64,000 nucleotides of DNA from Chrysogorgia sp. JL179-B06 (lineage: Eukaryota; Cnidaria; Anthozoa; Scleralcyonacea; Chrysogorgiidae): the NCBI GenBank assembly GCA_035772405.1, contig JAYKKM010000428.1, positions 4,610,001 to 4,674,000 on the forward strand, in the 5' to 3' direction. The position numbers and the translations under genes were made by a program. Of the stretch, positions 23,578 through 32,819 are shown in pieces; position 1 is the stretch's first letter; every line of letters begins with the position of its first letter. A model generated the notes under the pieces. That model was not told where the DNA came from and did not search any database. It worked only from the letters and a program-made list of their open reading frames with translations.

Positions 23578-24250
23578 ACAAACTGGGGTACAATTTATCC
23601 CGGGCATTCTGTGTCCCCCTCCCGCGATACTAATTGAAATATCAGCGGTTATCGCGTAAGTGCCATTCAGCGTCTGCTATTCTATTGCTTTAGTAGATAC
23701 ATGGAAAGCCAGTATAATTTTATCTACATAATTTTAATCATGTAATGTGGTTAAATAAGTAAATTACGAACTTAATAATCAGTTTAATCGGATTTTGTAA
23801 AGTTTGTTTGGTCAAGACAAGGGGGTCATCAAAATCAAAAGGTAATTACACACTGAATAAATTATGAACGCTCCCTTAGCTTAGCAGTATTTTATTAAAG
23901 CCTTTCATGTATCGTCTATTATCCTTGTCTTTGTCGTGGCTTTCAGACCGAACAAAACTTGTAGACGTTGAGGTCTTAAGAACATCAGGTGTTCGACGAA
24001 CAGGTTTACCTTCTCATTGTTTCTAATGCCCTGAAGGTTCTTCCCAATAAATTCTAGCTCAGAGTCATAACGGCGAGAATTCCGCAGTTCTGTATTCATC
24101 GGTATTTGCATCGATCAGATACATTTGATTATTTGAACATATACCGTGGCAAAACGCGCAATAGTTCTTTCTTCGCTGACCGCTGACATTGCAATTAGTA
24201 TCGCGGGAGGGGGACACATAATGCCCAGGATAAATTGAACCCCGTACAAA
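23578..24250. mobile_element. 673-bp element with ~73-bp inverted ends
   Basis: The left end (GTACAATTTATCCCGGGCAT and onward through CCGCGATACTAATTG) is repeated inverted at 24,178-24,250 with few mismatches. The interior has a 68-residue open frame on the - strand (23,905-24,111) without recognisable domain. It ends about 120 bp from the Polinton insertion. Confidence 0.6.
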
Positions 24251-24366
24251 CTACGGTATGCAAATCTCGAAAAACCCTAACTTGTCGACAAGTACAACAT
24301 ACAAAGGTCGTGTTGTGTAAGTCGGGAATAATCGCGTTCTTCATGGTGTCTTCTGATCGAGTGCGT

Positions 24367-24372
24367 TATGGT
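24367..24372. repeat. Polinton target site duplication (left), TATGGT
   Basis: Six bases immediately before the left terminus, identical to 45,515-45,520. Six-base duplications are typical of Polinton integrases. Confidence 0.9.
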
Positions 24373-24542
24373 AGTAGTATAGAAGGTAGGGCTGCGAGCC
24401 CAATCGGTGTCAACCGTAAAATATAACACCAAAAAACATCACCAAATTTGCCAAGTCGCGACTCGACAAATTTGGTGATGTTTTGGTGTTATATTTTACG
24501 GTTGACACCGAATAAGCTCGCAGCCCTACCTTCTATACTACT
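24373..24542. repeat. Terminal 170-bp palindrome of the Polinton (left)
   Basis: Reads AGTAGTATAGAAGGTAGGGC from either side, centred on GTCGCGAC at about 24,457. The arms differ only by a CCCA/TTAT patch, two A residues in one run and a few bases by the centre. The same palindrome, same orientation relative to the end, is at 45,345-45,514. Confidence 0.9.
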
Positions 24543-25147
24543 ACAGCGATCGTTAGTCAATCTAGACACCCCTCGCACGTTTTCTACTAAATTGATGTCA
24601 AACACACGCGAGACTAGCGAAACAATACCAAATTTATACTAAATCGCGACTCTCGCTAAATTTGACACCATTTCAGCCACATTTAAAAAATAGAGTGTCG
24701 TTTCAAAATTCTCACAAATTTATGTCAAATTACATTTAGGAAAAAATAGAAAGTGTCATTTCAACATTTTCGCATGTTAAAAAAAATAAAATGTGGTACG
24801 AGCCCACTCTCACATATTAAAAAAATAGAAAGTGTCATTTCAACATTTTCACAAATTTGTCGAATCACATTTAAAAAATAGTCGTTTCAACATTTTCACA
24901 AATTTGTCAAATCACATTTAAAAAATAGTCGTTTCAACATTTTCACAAATTTGTCAAATCACATTTAAAAAATAGAAAGTGTCGTTTCAACATTTTCACA
25001 AATTTGTCAAATCACATTTAAAAAAATAATCGTTTAAACATTTTTACAAATTTATGTATCGTAAAAGTGTCTCACGCGTGATAAAATTGCCACCTGTTAA
25101 TAATAGATTAGTCCATTTGTTCACTATTTTCAGCGTTTGTCGCCTCT
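24373..25147 (+). repeat. Polinton left terminal inverted repeat
   Basis: 775 bp matching the inverted right end almost base for base. It contains the 170-bp terminal palindrome, then a run of 45-58-bp direct repeats (TTTCAACATTTTCACAAATT blocks, about 24,690-25,060). Its inner edge encodes the last codons of PolB. Confidence 0.92.
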
Positions 25148-28100
25148 CACTTCAATGTTTTTGTGACCATACGCGTAGGAGTCAATACCATTTTCTAAAA
25201 GGTATCGTTTATCATCAAAACAGGATAGCGACACTTTATTAATTTCGTAACTACCGAGCTGATGTTTGACACTTCTAATGGTCTTCATTGTGTGTCGCAA
25301 TTGTTTCTGCTCAAGTAACACACTTTTGTAATCTTCATGTCTGATCACTTTTTTAATTATATTCTTTCTAATACCTTTAGCGGTTTTCCCGCCGCCTCCA
25401 CCCTCTTTCAAATAGCTGTACATTTTACTGCGCAACCCGACGAACTCAACAATTGGCGTTCCAGCGCACTCGTCCTTCATCTTCCCAATAACTTTCTTAT
25501 TCTCTCTAAAAAAGAATGGGCTGTCTGCAGGATAGTCGCTATTGTCAAACTTTTCGCACTCCATCATAAAGTCGGAATAAACGTCGTCAGTTTTGATTGA
25601 GTACAACAGACTGTCAGTGTCAGTGAAGTGCAATCTACAGGTGTCGCTAGAGTACTTTTTCATAATATAATTGTAGTGAAAATTGTACATCAGCGTTTTA
25701 CTCAAGTCTAGTATGCACATACCCACATATGCAGGTCTATTTAGTGTCAACGTTTCTTTAACTTTGTGGACAGCAACTAAGTTCTCGCTAAATATTTTGC
25801 AAGACACAAACGTCGGCTTTGAGACAAGCTTTTTAAATTTCTCCGCAGTGGTCACTAATCTTACGTCCACACGCTTCCTCAAGTTTTCCATCGTTTTTCC
25901 GAACACACTGTTGTTCATCAACTTGAAGAAGTCCTTCTCAAAAGCGTTCTTAGCCGCAGTTCTTTTGACTGTGTTAAAGTCGATGTACTTGCCTAGCCAC
26001 TTGGACTGGTCAAACTGCAGGACCCTGTGAATCTTATTGATTTTTAATCCAAGATCCATGTACAACTGCAGATTTCCGTAGTGACACACATACTTTTTTT
26101 TGTCCATCAAATTAGTCACCAGCTTCTTCACACCACCAACACTCACGTTAAACTTATTTTTGATTTTCGTGCAGTACTCCGACAACATGTCAACGGTTAT
26201 CTCCATCTTCTCGGGAGCCAACGGGTAATCGTTGTGTAGGTCATGCAAATGGGTTGGGTACTCCAAGTCGACCTCGAGCAGTAAACCTTTTTTACTATTG
26301 TTGTGATAGTCGTGCAGATTAACTTTTTCTATTTCTTTCTCAGTCAACCACTTGAAGCCGCCCGTGGGTAGACTTCGACTCATTGCCCATCCATACAAGT
26401 TGTTGGCGTCAAGGTACATCAAATACTTCGACTCTTGCGCTTTGTCGTACCCCTTCATGTATTTATTATTTGCCACGCCATGTCTGTTGCATATGTAGCT
26501 CACACCACCACGCATACCCATTTCTACGAACTGGAACATGTCAATGTCAGACAATAACTCAAGCTCCACTCCAGTCATCTTTAGCATGGCATCCCAAGCC
26601 AATCCAGGTGATGTGAAATAGTGACACGGGTCTAATTTATACTCGCGGTGGCACGTCTCTCTAAAGTTCTCAAAAACGTCGGCAAGCAAGAGCACATCGC
26701 TTTTCAAATACAGGTCGTGATACCCACCCATGTTTTCAACGTTGAAGTAGTCCCACACATCAATGGCGCGCTCATGCATTTCTTCCGTAATATGCTCGTC
26801 ATTCAGAATGCTGTAGAAGTCCTTTTTGGAGGGTAGCTCGCATTCATCGAATTTATCAAAGGAGTCCATATAATCATAGGGATAGACTCCCTTTCTTGTC
26901 ATGAGTGCCAAACCCTCGTCGTGAAACACTTCTGACGTGTATTTGAAAGCGTCCCTTGGTAGGTTCCTCACCAAGTTGTCTAGACCACTACTCATGAACT
27001 GAAAGCTGTCCAAAAATACTAAGTTTTTTCCAAGCATGAACGCCATGTACTTCTCCATGTTGTTTGGTATCACGTTTATGTCTTGGCCAAACTTTCCAAT
27101 CTCCTGCATAATGAAATGGCTATCATAACCACGTAAGTTATGAAAGATCACAGGAATTTTATCAGTCAACTTAAAGTTCACGTTACACTGACGATGTGCG
27201 GACCCTCTGTACTTACCTGACACGTGACAGTGGTCTCTCACTCTAACGTCAGCGCTAGTGTACTCAACACTGCAAATATGACAACTCTTAGCCTCGTCAA
27301 AGTCCTTCTTATCGTAGTCAGTCAGTATCATTTCTTTGTTAAAGTGGCTCTCAGATGTCTCTTTACAATATTCGACAATTTCTAACATCTCCCCAATGAA
27401 CTTGTTAACTGCATTTTCACCGCGATACACTTTTACTGGCTTACTATACGCATTATCATAGCAACAAACTAATTTATACCCATAACCGCAGTCAACGTGC
27501 CTCTGGTAAGCGTTTGTGTAGCTACACTCGCTTGACAGCTTTGTTGTGTGCACCTTCTGTGTGATAGCCTCGAAGTCTGCATACACCACAAATGGTACGT
27601 TTAGCTGTCTACTAAAATTCTCGTATTTCACTTTCGCACCTTTTTGCGGCATTTTAATAGCTTGCTTCCCATTAATGACCAAACATACTTCCACATGGCG
27701 TTCAAGCACGTCCTCTTGGGTAAAACACTGCAAACAATACCTACAAAAGTGCTTTCTCGCCTTATACTTTGTCTGACGGTACATGAATTTGTTAAAATCG
27801 CGAATGTACACATAATGCTTGTTGCCCGCGTCGTTAGTTATCAACAATAGGTCCATATGGTCGGGATACGCCTCCTTAGAAACGTACACAGGGAATGGCT
27901 GCTTATTTTCGTACCCAAAAACATTGATGCTAATATCGTTTGCCTTTTCGATCTTGTTGTAGTCTTTGAGTGCGACTGGGAAGTCAATCCCGTCATAATT
28001 CAACTCGCCGACATGCTTAGCGTACTTCGACGTTCTATCGGAGTGTTTTCCAACAGGAAACTTATGCGCTAGGTGACACCATCTAAAGCATTTGTTGTCA

Positions 28101-28723
28101 TCATCGTTATTTACGTTTATCAGACCCTTCATACTGTTGCGCAGCTCCTTTGGCAGCGCAATGTAGCTACTCCCATGCAAAGGTCTGTAAATAGCGACGT
28201 TGACGTAGTGCGCATCTATTTTGTCGATAGTCCATCCAGACCCCTCAGATAACCACCCGGCTATCCGCGTCAAAATCTGCTCCGACCCGCGATTGGCAAC
28301 ACCCTCGATGTCATGCTCGTTAATGACGACGAACGTTTCGCTGTTAAAGTAGGCAGTTTTGTACGTGGTCTTATCGAGTTCTAAAACTTTCTCGAAAGTG
28401 ACCTTGACTGTCTCCACCACTTTCATTCCGTTGGTCTCACCCAGCTCGCGTCTCAAAAGGTTAGTGACAGCACTTCTACTACCATTTACCTGATTAATGT
28501 CTCTGTCGTCAATTACCTCGACTCCATAAGACCTTGTGAACCCTCTCAGTGCTCGATCCAACAGACGCGTTGACGGTGTGAGGTCTTCGACTAGACGTTG
28601 TGTTTCTTGATCTCTAAAGAAGCCGTGAACGTTGGTCGCTTCATCTGTTAGTGAATTGACAACGGCTGCACTCGTCTTATGCGCCCGTCTTTTTGTCAGT
28701 GGGTTTTTCACAGTCTGACTCAT
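25130..28723 (-). CDS. polB: Protein-primed family B DNA polymerase
   Basis: 1,197-residue Polinton polymerase that would replicate the linear element. Visible in order: a long N-terminal region, exonuclease motif YADFEA (about residue 379), a zinc/HNH-like insert with CHIC and DHCHVSGKYRG (about 478-512) common in Polinton PolB, HNLRGYDSHF (Exo II), polymerase motif A DANNLYGWAM (about 771), motif B KLMNNSVFGKTMEN, and motif C DTDS (about 1,033). All catalytic aspartates seen are present, so it appears intact. The ATG follows AGTATAAGCCA. The stop lies inside the left terminal repeat, so the last six codons are shared with the repeat. Converges on the left end. Confidence 0.95.
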   Translation of the reverse strand: MSQTVKNPLTKRRAHKTSAAVVNSLTDEATNVHGFFRDQETQRLVEDLTPSTRLLDRALRGFTRSYGVEVIDDRDINQVNGSRSAVTNLLRRELGETNGMKVVETVKVTFEKVLELDKTTYKTAYFNSETFVVINEHDIEGVANRGSEQILTRIAGWLSEGSGWTIDKIDAHYVNVAIYRPLHGSSYIALPKELRNSMKGLINVNNDDDNKCFRWCHLAHKFPVGKHSDRTSKYAKHVGELNYDGIDFPVALKDYNKIEKANDISINVFGYENKQPFPVYVSKEAYPDHMDLLLITNDAGNKHYVYIRDFNKFMYRQTKYKARKHFCRYCLQCFTQEDVLERHVEVCLVINGKQAIKMPQKGAKVKYENFSRQLNVPFVVYADFEAITQKVHTTKLSSECSYTNAYQRHVDCGYGYKLVCCYDNAYSKPVKVYRGENAVNKFIGEMLEIVEYCKETSESHFNKEMILTDYDKKDFDEAKSCHICSVEYTSADVRVRDHCHVSGKYRGSAHRQCNVNFKLTDKIPVIFHNLRGYDSHFIMQEIGKFGQDINVIPNNMEKYMAFMLGKNLVFLDSFQFMSSGLDNLVRNLPRDAFKYTSEVFHDEGLALMTRKGVYPYDYMDSFDKFDECELPSKKDFYSILNDEHITEEMHERAIDVWDYFNVENMGGYHDLYLKSDVLLLADVFENFRETCHREYKLDPCHYFTSPGLAWDAMLKMTGVELELLSDIDMFQFVEMGMRGGVSYICNRHGVANNKYMKGYDKAQESKYLMYLDANNLYGWAMSRSLPTGGFKWLTEKEIEKVNLHDYHNNSKKGLLLEVDLEYPTHLHDLHNDYPLAPEKMEITVDMLSEYCTKIKNKFNVSVGGVKKLVTNLMDKKKYVCHYGNLQLYMDLGLKINKIHRVLQFDQSKWLGKYIDFNTVKRTAAKNAFEKDFFKLMNNSVFGKTMENLRKRVDVRLVTTAEKFKKLVSKPTFVSCKIFSENLVAVHKVKETLTLNRPAYVGMCILDLSKTLMYNFHYNYIMKKYSSDTCRLHFTDTDSLLYSIKTDDVYSDFMMECEKFDNSDYPADSPFFFRENKKVIGKMKDECAGTPIVEFVGLRSKMYSYLKEGGGGGKTAKGIRKNIIKKVIRHEDYKSVLLEQKQLRHTMKTIRSVKHQLGSYEINKVSLSCFDDKRYLLENGIDSYAYGHKNIEVRGDKR

Positions 28724-28733
28724 TGGCTTATAC

Positions 28734-29297
28734 TTACACTACACTTTTTTTCTTAGCCCACTCGTCGTAATAATTGTCGCCACTTTCGCACCATCCCAGC
28801 TTTGGGTACACCACCCCAAACAAATTGTCGTCAAACTTCTCTTTCACCTTCCCGTCTTTGAGGTCTGACACCTTCTTGAGTGTCTTGACTCGTCTTCTAT
28901 GACACAACCTAATAATGTAGTATCCGTATCTGCTGACATTTCTACCCTTTATCAAATTGCATGAGTGCAGCACATTGACAACTCTCAAGAAGTCCTCTTT
29001 TATCAACTCAAGGTGCTCACCCTTCACAACATTCCGTAGTCTCCTCCCCATCCACCAAGACCGTTTGTGAACGCTTTTTAGTCGCGTGAGTCTCATGTCG
29101 CTGTAACTCTGAGTGTAACCCCATTCGGTGTCGCCACACTTTGGACACGCGTACCCACCGCAGTCAGTCACATGTTTCACAACGTCACAATCCGAGCAGT
29201 AGTAAATTCTGAAGGTGTCTCCACACTCAGTTTGCGTCTCACTCACGATTTCGTCAATTGTGTAGCCGTAGCTCATCTGCCTCATAAGTTTGTCCAT
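28734..29297 (-). CDS. Zinc-ribbon protein, possibly VLTF3-like
   Basis: 187 residues with a zinc-ribbon-like cluster (CSDCD then CPKCG, residues about 35-56) followed by a basic helical region. A zinc ribbon beside PolB in a virus-like element suggests a transcription factor of the poxvirus VLTF3 type, but the resemblance is only in the cysteine layout, so I keep the name open. The gene ends 10 bp before the PolB start, implying co-expression. Its ATG follows AGTATAAGCG, the same start-proximal motif as PolB. Confidence 0.7.
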   Translation of the reverse strand: MDKLMRQMSYGYTIDEIVSETQTECGDTFRIYYCSDCDVVKHVTDCGGYACPKCGDTEWGYTQSYSDMRLTRLKSVHKRSWWMGRRLRNVVKGEHLELIKEDFLRVVNVLHSCNLIKGRNVSRYGYYIIRLCHRRRVKTLKKVSDLKDGKVKEKFDDNLFGVVYPKLGWCESGDNYYDEWAKKKSVV

Positions 29298-29325
29298 CGC
29301 TTATACTACTCCAACATATTTTTTT

Positions 29326-29745
29326 TCACCGAACTAGCACCCACACTACTATTCCACTACCCAAGCCTAGCGCGCTAACAAACAATAATTGGTATTCCTT
29401 CATTTCCGCACTTGGTTGGTAGTAATCCGCAACCCTCGGGAGGTCAGTGAACACTCGTCCGCTGTGCTGTATGGTCATTACGCTTCTAAGTTCTTCCAAC
29501 GCGTGGTTTGTGTCATTGATGTCAGCATTAGCATCAGAGAGCCGTTGTCGCAAACGCTGGATCTTATCTTTCTTAGCGACCTCATTCTCATACCACACTT
29601 CTTTCGCACTGGCTAGCTGTTCCAACGCATGGTTATGTCTTTTCATCTCAGCTTCATAACCTGTGTGATTGAACTTTGAAAACATAAAGCCAGCGCCTGC
29701 AAAAGCCACTGCATTAAATATCCCTCCAGCCACGACACTCGCCAT
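29326..29745 (-). CDS. Small protein with two membrane segments and a coiled coil
   Basis: 139 residues. A hydrophobic Gly/Ala-rich N-terminus (residues 1-21), a heptad-like charged middle (about 35-95, rich in Lys, Glu, Asn, Leu), and a hydrophobic C-terminal segment ending VVWVLVR. No family recognised. It is the first of three consecutive small membrane proteins in the left arm. Two anchors flanking a coiled coil would fit a membrane-bridging or virion membrane protein, which is inference. Confidence 0.6.
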   Translation of the reverse strand: MASVVAGGIFNAVAFAGAGFMFSKFNHTGYEAEMKRHNHALEQLASAKEVWYENEVAKKDKIQRLRQRLSDANADINDTNHALEELRSVMTIQHSGRVFTDLPRVADYYQPSAEMKEYQLLFVSALGLGSGIVVWVLVR

Positions 29746-29749
29746 TAAC

Positions 29750-30013
29750 TTACGTTGATTTGAATGGATCTGTCGGTATCCACTTTTTCGATTGCATCCA
29801 TTTTACTAACAGCGTTCCTGCACCAACAGCTGCAGCAAGTTTCACTGTGCCTTTAACTGTCTCTGGTGTTCCCAATGGTTCTCCCAAAGCCTTTTTAGAA
29901 ATCATACTCACTACCACAGCGCCAGTCGTAACAAGTAGCGCATCGTACAATTCGTTCATAAGTTCTTTTCGATCGATCGCGGACATATATACATTGTCGT
30001 GTGTTTTGTTCAA
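29750..30013 (-). CDS. Small predicted membrane protein
   Basis: 87 residues with two moderately hydrophobic Ala/Val/Gly-rich segments (about 26-42 and 59-75). The frame overlaps the upstream gene by 4 bp (30,010-30,013) and ends 4 bp before the next, a compact viral-style arrangement. No homologue recognised. Confidence 0.55.
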   Translation of the reverse strand: MNKTHDNVYMSAIDRKELMNELYDALLVTTGAVVVSMISKKALGEPLGTPETVKGTVKLAAAVGAGTLLVKWMQSKKWIPTDPFKST

Positions 30014-30354
30014 GAATCAAATGTGTCTAGCGCTGGACGACAAGTTCTACGATTTTCTGACGCGCTAACCACAGTGCTCACAGGTTCCAGTTGTGTCTCT
30101 TTTTCATTGCTAATTGTGTACCACAATGAAGCAGCGGCAATGATAACACCAAGTGTTCCAACAATGTAACCATAGCTCCACTCACCACCCTGTTCTTCGT
30201 TAACTATCATTTCACGCATTTTCTTTTCTTTCGCAGCTTTCGATATCTCAGCCAACTTTTTACCAGCAGCGACGCGTTTTGGGTCCTTCACCTTAACACT
30301 TTTCACATCAGCCGTAATCTTCGCTTCAACAGCCGTCTGTGAGTCCTCAACCAT
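30010..30354 (-). CDS. Small single-pass membrane protein with basic N-terminus
   Basis: 114 residues. Residues 1-50 are Lys/Glu/Ala-rich and helical. A clear membrane segment follows (GYIVGTLGVIIAAASLW, about 57-73), then a polar tail. First gene leftward from the divergent control region at 30,355-30,486. Function unknown. Confidence 0.6.
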   Translation of the reverse strand: MVEDSQTAVEAKITADVKSVKVKDPKRVAAGKKLAEISKAAKEKKMREMIVNEEQGGEWSYGYIVGTLGVIIAAASLWYTISNEKETQLEPVSTVVSASENRRTCRPALDTFDS

Positions 30355-30380
30355 CTAATACACTATCACGTGTTATCTTA

Positions 30381-30433
30381 CTCACAGTTGACCTCACAGG
30401 TATCTCACAGATGACCTCACAGATATCTCACAG
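30381..30433. promoter_or_regulatory. Divergent control region with five phased CTCACAG heptamers
   Basis: CTCACAG begins at 30,381, 30,393, 30,404, 30,416 and 30,427 (steps of 12, 11, 12 and 11 bp), all on one face of the helix. It lies between the leftward gene at 30,354 and the rightward gene at 30,487, whose ATG follows GAGTATAACATA. The layout suggests an array of sites for a sequence-specific activator. Confidence 0.6.
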
Positions 30434-30486
30434 TTCCAGACCAAACGCACTAAAAAAATTAGGATTTTTTCTGGGAGTATAACATA

Positions 30487-31221
30487 ATGACTCAAGCCCG
30501 CCAAGAAGAGGAGATCAACACATTGCGGAGAATGTCCTTTGTCGACGCGTCTACCCCACAAGGCGCCTCTGGACCCAACGTCTTGAAAGGGTACTCGCGA
30601 GTCTTCAACTTGTGCGACCCCGGTTGTAAAAACGAAGAGGTGTCAAGACGATTTAGTACTCAGATTCTCTACACAAAGTTCGCTCATGATGCTTGGGTTG
30701 GACTTGACGAAGTTAGAGCCAACAGAATGGTTAACGAACTATCCGAGATGATCCCTGTGTGGTGTTACCCACCATTCAGACGTCTTACGCTAGCGAGTGA
30801 CCACTACTTGAGCAACCCTTGCGAGTCCGCCGCTACACTACTCGGTAACTACCTCGAAGTGTTCTTGGCGACCCTTCTATGGAAACCATGTCCAACCAAA
30901 GCCAAAGCGTGGCTACACCTCGCCGCAAACTGTGACGTTAACGTTTGTAAGGTGGGGTGTAACGAGATACTGAGTGCGGGCGATATCGAGGACCACATAC
31001 TCTCGGGTGCTCACCTGGATTTTGCGCACGACGGCGCGTCGTACAATTGCTACCCATGTGGTATGGTTACCAACAAACCAATGTGTCGCTCAAGACATGA
31101 GAGCTCAAAGACTCATCTTGAAAACTTAGAGCTCCAGCGGATATTCAACAACGAGCAACAGTTGCCGCAAGAGGGGAGAGCGTTTCTCTTGAGGTATAGT
31201 AACCATGAAGAAAGTCGGTAG
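30487..31221 (+). CDS. Protein with two C-terminal U1/JAZ-like zinc fingers
   Basis: 244 residues; no match known to me for the first 150. The C-terminal half has two C2H2-type fingers: C-x3-C-x11-H-x5-H (from VCKVGC) and C-x2-C-x12-H-x5-H (from YNCYPC). The long C-to-H spacing and five-residue H-to-H spacing are those of U1/matrin/JAZ fingers, which often bind double-stranded RNA or structured nucleic acid. The gene overlaps the thymidine kinase start by 17 bp and is the first gene rightward of the CTCACAG array. It could be an early regulatory or host-interaction protein; that is inference. Confidence 0.65.
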   Translation: MTQARQEEEINTLRRMSFVDASTPQGASGPNVLKGYSRVFNLCDPGCKNEEVSRRFSTQILYTKFAHDAWVGLDEVRANRMVNELSEMIPVWCYPPFRRLTLASDHYLSNPCESAATLLGNYLEVFLATLLWKPCPTKAKAWLHLAANCDVNVCKVGCNEILSAGDIEDHILSGAHLDFAHDGASYNCYPCGMVTNKPMCRSRHESSKTHLENLELQRIFNNEQQLPQEGRAFLLRYSNHEESR

Positions 31222-31777
31222 ACTAGAAATCGTGATTGGTCCCATGTTTGCAGGAAAAACAACAGAGACTCTTCGCAGGTTAGTCACGCTAAGTAAATCA
31301 GGGCTCAAAGTCCTCTACATGAACAACAAACGCGACACCAGGCGAACTGACCACGCGTTCTCCACACATCGTCAGACCATTGTCGTTGGATCAGACAGTT
31401 TACCTGCGAAGTTAATCACCAACCTTCCAAGCTCTTCCGAGATAGCTGGCTACGACGTCATTGGCATTGATGAAGGCCACTGGTACTCTGATCTACTCCC
31501 AGTTATTCGCGAATACATTAAAGCTGGCATTCACGTCATTATTTGTGGTCTCATATCAACGGAGCATTTAAAAAGACTTGGTGAGCTCGACACACTGTTC
31601 CCAGTAGCAGACGACATCACATTTCTAAAAGCGTATTGCGCCGTTTGTCGCGACACTTACGGAACAACTGTTGAAGCGCCATTCAGTTGGAGATACAACC
31701 CAGGGCCATCATTCGTTGGTGGTGCTGAGCAATATCGCGCAGTGTGCAGACGTCATCATCCTTCCACACAAAATTAA
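31205..31777 (+). CDS. tk: Thymidine kinase, type II
   Basis: 190 residues of the compact type II thymidine kinase that phosphorylates thymidine to dTMP for DNA synthesis. P-loop GPMFAGKTTETLRRL (about 13-27), Walker B-like IGIDEGHW, VIICGL, and zinc-binding cysteines AVCRDTYG and CRRHH near the C-terminus. Length is normal. It overlaps the preceding zinc-finger gene, pointing to co-transcription. Thymidine kinase is not a core Polinton gene but is common in large DNA viruses, so acquisition is likely; a host or viral source cannot be told by eye. Confidence 0.9.
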   Translation: MKKVGRLEIVIGPMFAGKTTETLRRLVTLSKSGLKVLYMNNKRDTRRTDHAFSTHRQTIVVGSDSLPAKLITNLPSSSEIAGYDVIGIDEGHWYSDLLPVIREYIKAGIHVIICGLISTEHLKRLGELDTLFPVADDITFLKAYCAVCRDTYGTTVEAPFSWRYNPGPSFVGGAEQYRAVCRRHHPSTQN

Positions 31778-32015
31778 GGGTGTTCTCGGATACCCCACTT
31801 TTTTAAATTTATACATTGGTCACATGAAGCGTCCAATGTCTCCCGTAGAAACATTTTTTCACACAGTGGTCAGAAGGTTTGTGAAATAAAGAGAGAAAGT
31901 TTCGCAAACGTTTTTATCAAGTTAAAAACGTCTTTTAAAAATGTTAGAGCAGTTGCCACCTCGAGCGCCGTCTCAACGACAAGAACGAGCGCTAATTCGA
32001 CTCATTACTCGCTGT
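31778..32015. other. Convergent intergenic segment in the Polinton
   Basis: Lies between the 3' ends of the thymidine kinase (+) and BRO (-) genes. It has AATAAA at about 31,886 and an inverted CGTTTTTATCAAG/AACG-type stretch, plausible 3'-end signals. A 40-codon + frame (31,940-32,062) is possible but unsupported. Confidence 0.45.
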
Positions 32016-32819
32016 CTAAAAAGTCTCTTTACAATAGCGTCTCTCGTGGTTACTCAACGCTGATTTATTTTTAAATTTACGAAAACACTGAGAGCACTGA
32101 AACCCAACGTCAAAGAGATATTTTATTACCGTGGTAATAGCGTCGTCGTACGAGTCGCACAAGAGTGTTAGATAACCAGCGGATTTATATCTGAGCAACA
32201 GAGACTCCTGCTCTTTGGACGTCTTGCCTGTACCACCTGGATTCTTGAACTCAATCACGAGCCCGCTGTGCTGTCGGTTTGCATTGGCAATAATCAAGTC
32301 AGGCGTTCCACGTTGGTAACCTTTTCTCCACGAATTTATTCTTTTACTCGAAGTGTCTTGATTTTCACCACAAGCGGCTATCAAAATAGCTTCTGGATAA
32401 TATTTCCTAAGAAAACCGACGACTTTCGTATGAAGGTCGAACTCGGTGATCATTACGAATTGATTGTGTTTGAGACCAACGCTAGCTAAACTTTTTCTAA
32501 CGCTTGGTAAGACTTCTGAGTGCACCCACCTTCCGAAGTGTTTCGCACGCTCCATTTTACTTGAGAACACCAACGAGTAGACCCCAAGTTCGTTGATAAA
32601 CGAGACCTGCTCTACCTTCATTTTACAATCAGGTTCGACATGGTCGTTAACTGCATCTTTTGGTCGGGCGTAACCTAGAGCGCTCGAGACTTCTTTTGCT
32701 TTGAACCATATTTCACCGTTGTGATTAACCGTCGTGATTTGGTGACCATCGAAATCGAACAATCGAAGTATCGCGGAAGTCATCACTATATAGTCCTCCA
32801 CGAAAAAGCTACTCGACAT
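32016..32819 (-). CDS. BRO-N / VRR-NUC / zinc-finger protein
   Basis: 267 residues in three parts. Residues about 15-105 form a BRO-N DNA-binding domain (WFKAKEVSSALGY, HFGRWVHSEVLPSVRK). Residues about 130-235 resemble a VRR-NUC-type nuclease, with the catalytic layout GTPDLII then LVIEFKNPGG. A C-terminal C2H2 finger follows (CSQCFRKFKNKSALSNH). BRO-N occurs widely in large DNA viruses and phages, and VRR-NUC domains resemble Holliday-junction or structure-specific nucleases. The start codon overlaps the end of the small gene upstream. A nuclease tethered to a DNA-binding domain would suit replication or recombination of the linear element. Confidence 0.85.
   Translation of the reverse strand: MSSSFFVEDYIVMTSAILRLFDFDGHQITTVNHNGEIWFKAKEVSSALGYARPKDAVNDHVEPDCKMKVEQVSFINELGVYSLVFSSKMERAKHFGRWVHSEVLPSVRKSLASVGLKHNQFVMITEFDLHTKVVGFLRKYYPEAILIAACGENQDTSSKRINSWRKGYQRGTPDLIIANANRQHSGLVIEFKNPGGTGKTSKEQESLLLRYKSAGYLTLLCDSYDDAITTVIKYLFDVGFQCSQCFRKFKNKSALSNHERRYCKETF

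Noticed and set aside
24690..25060. CRISPR-like regular repeats in the Polinton ends
   Set aside because: Units are contiguous and diverged, without unique spacers; they are direct repeats of an inverted terminal repeat in a eukaryote.
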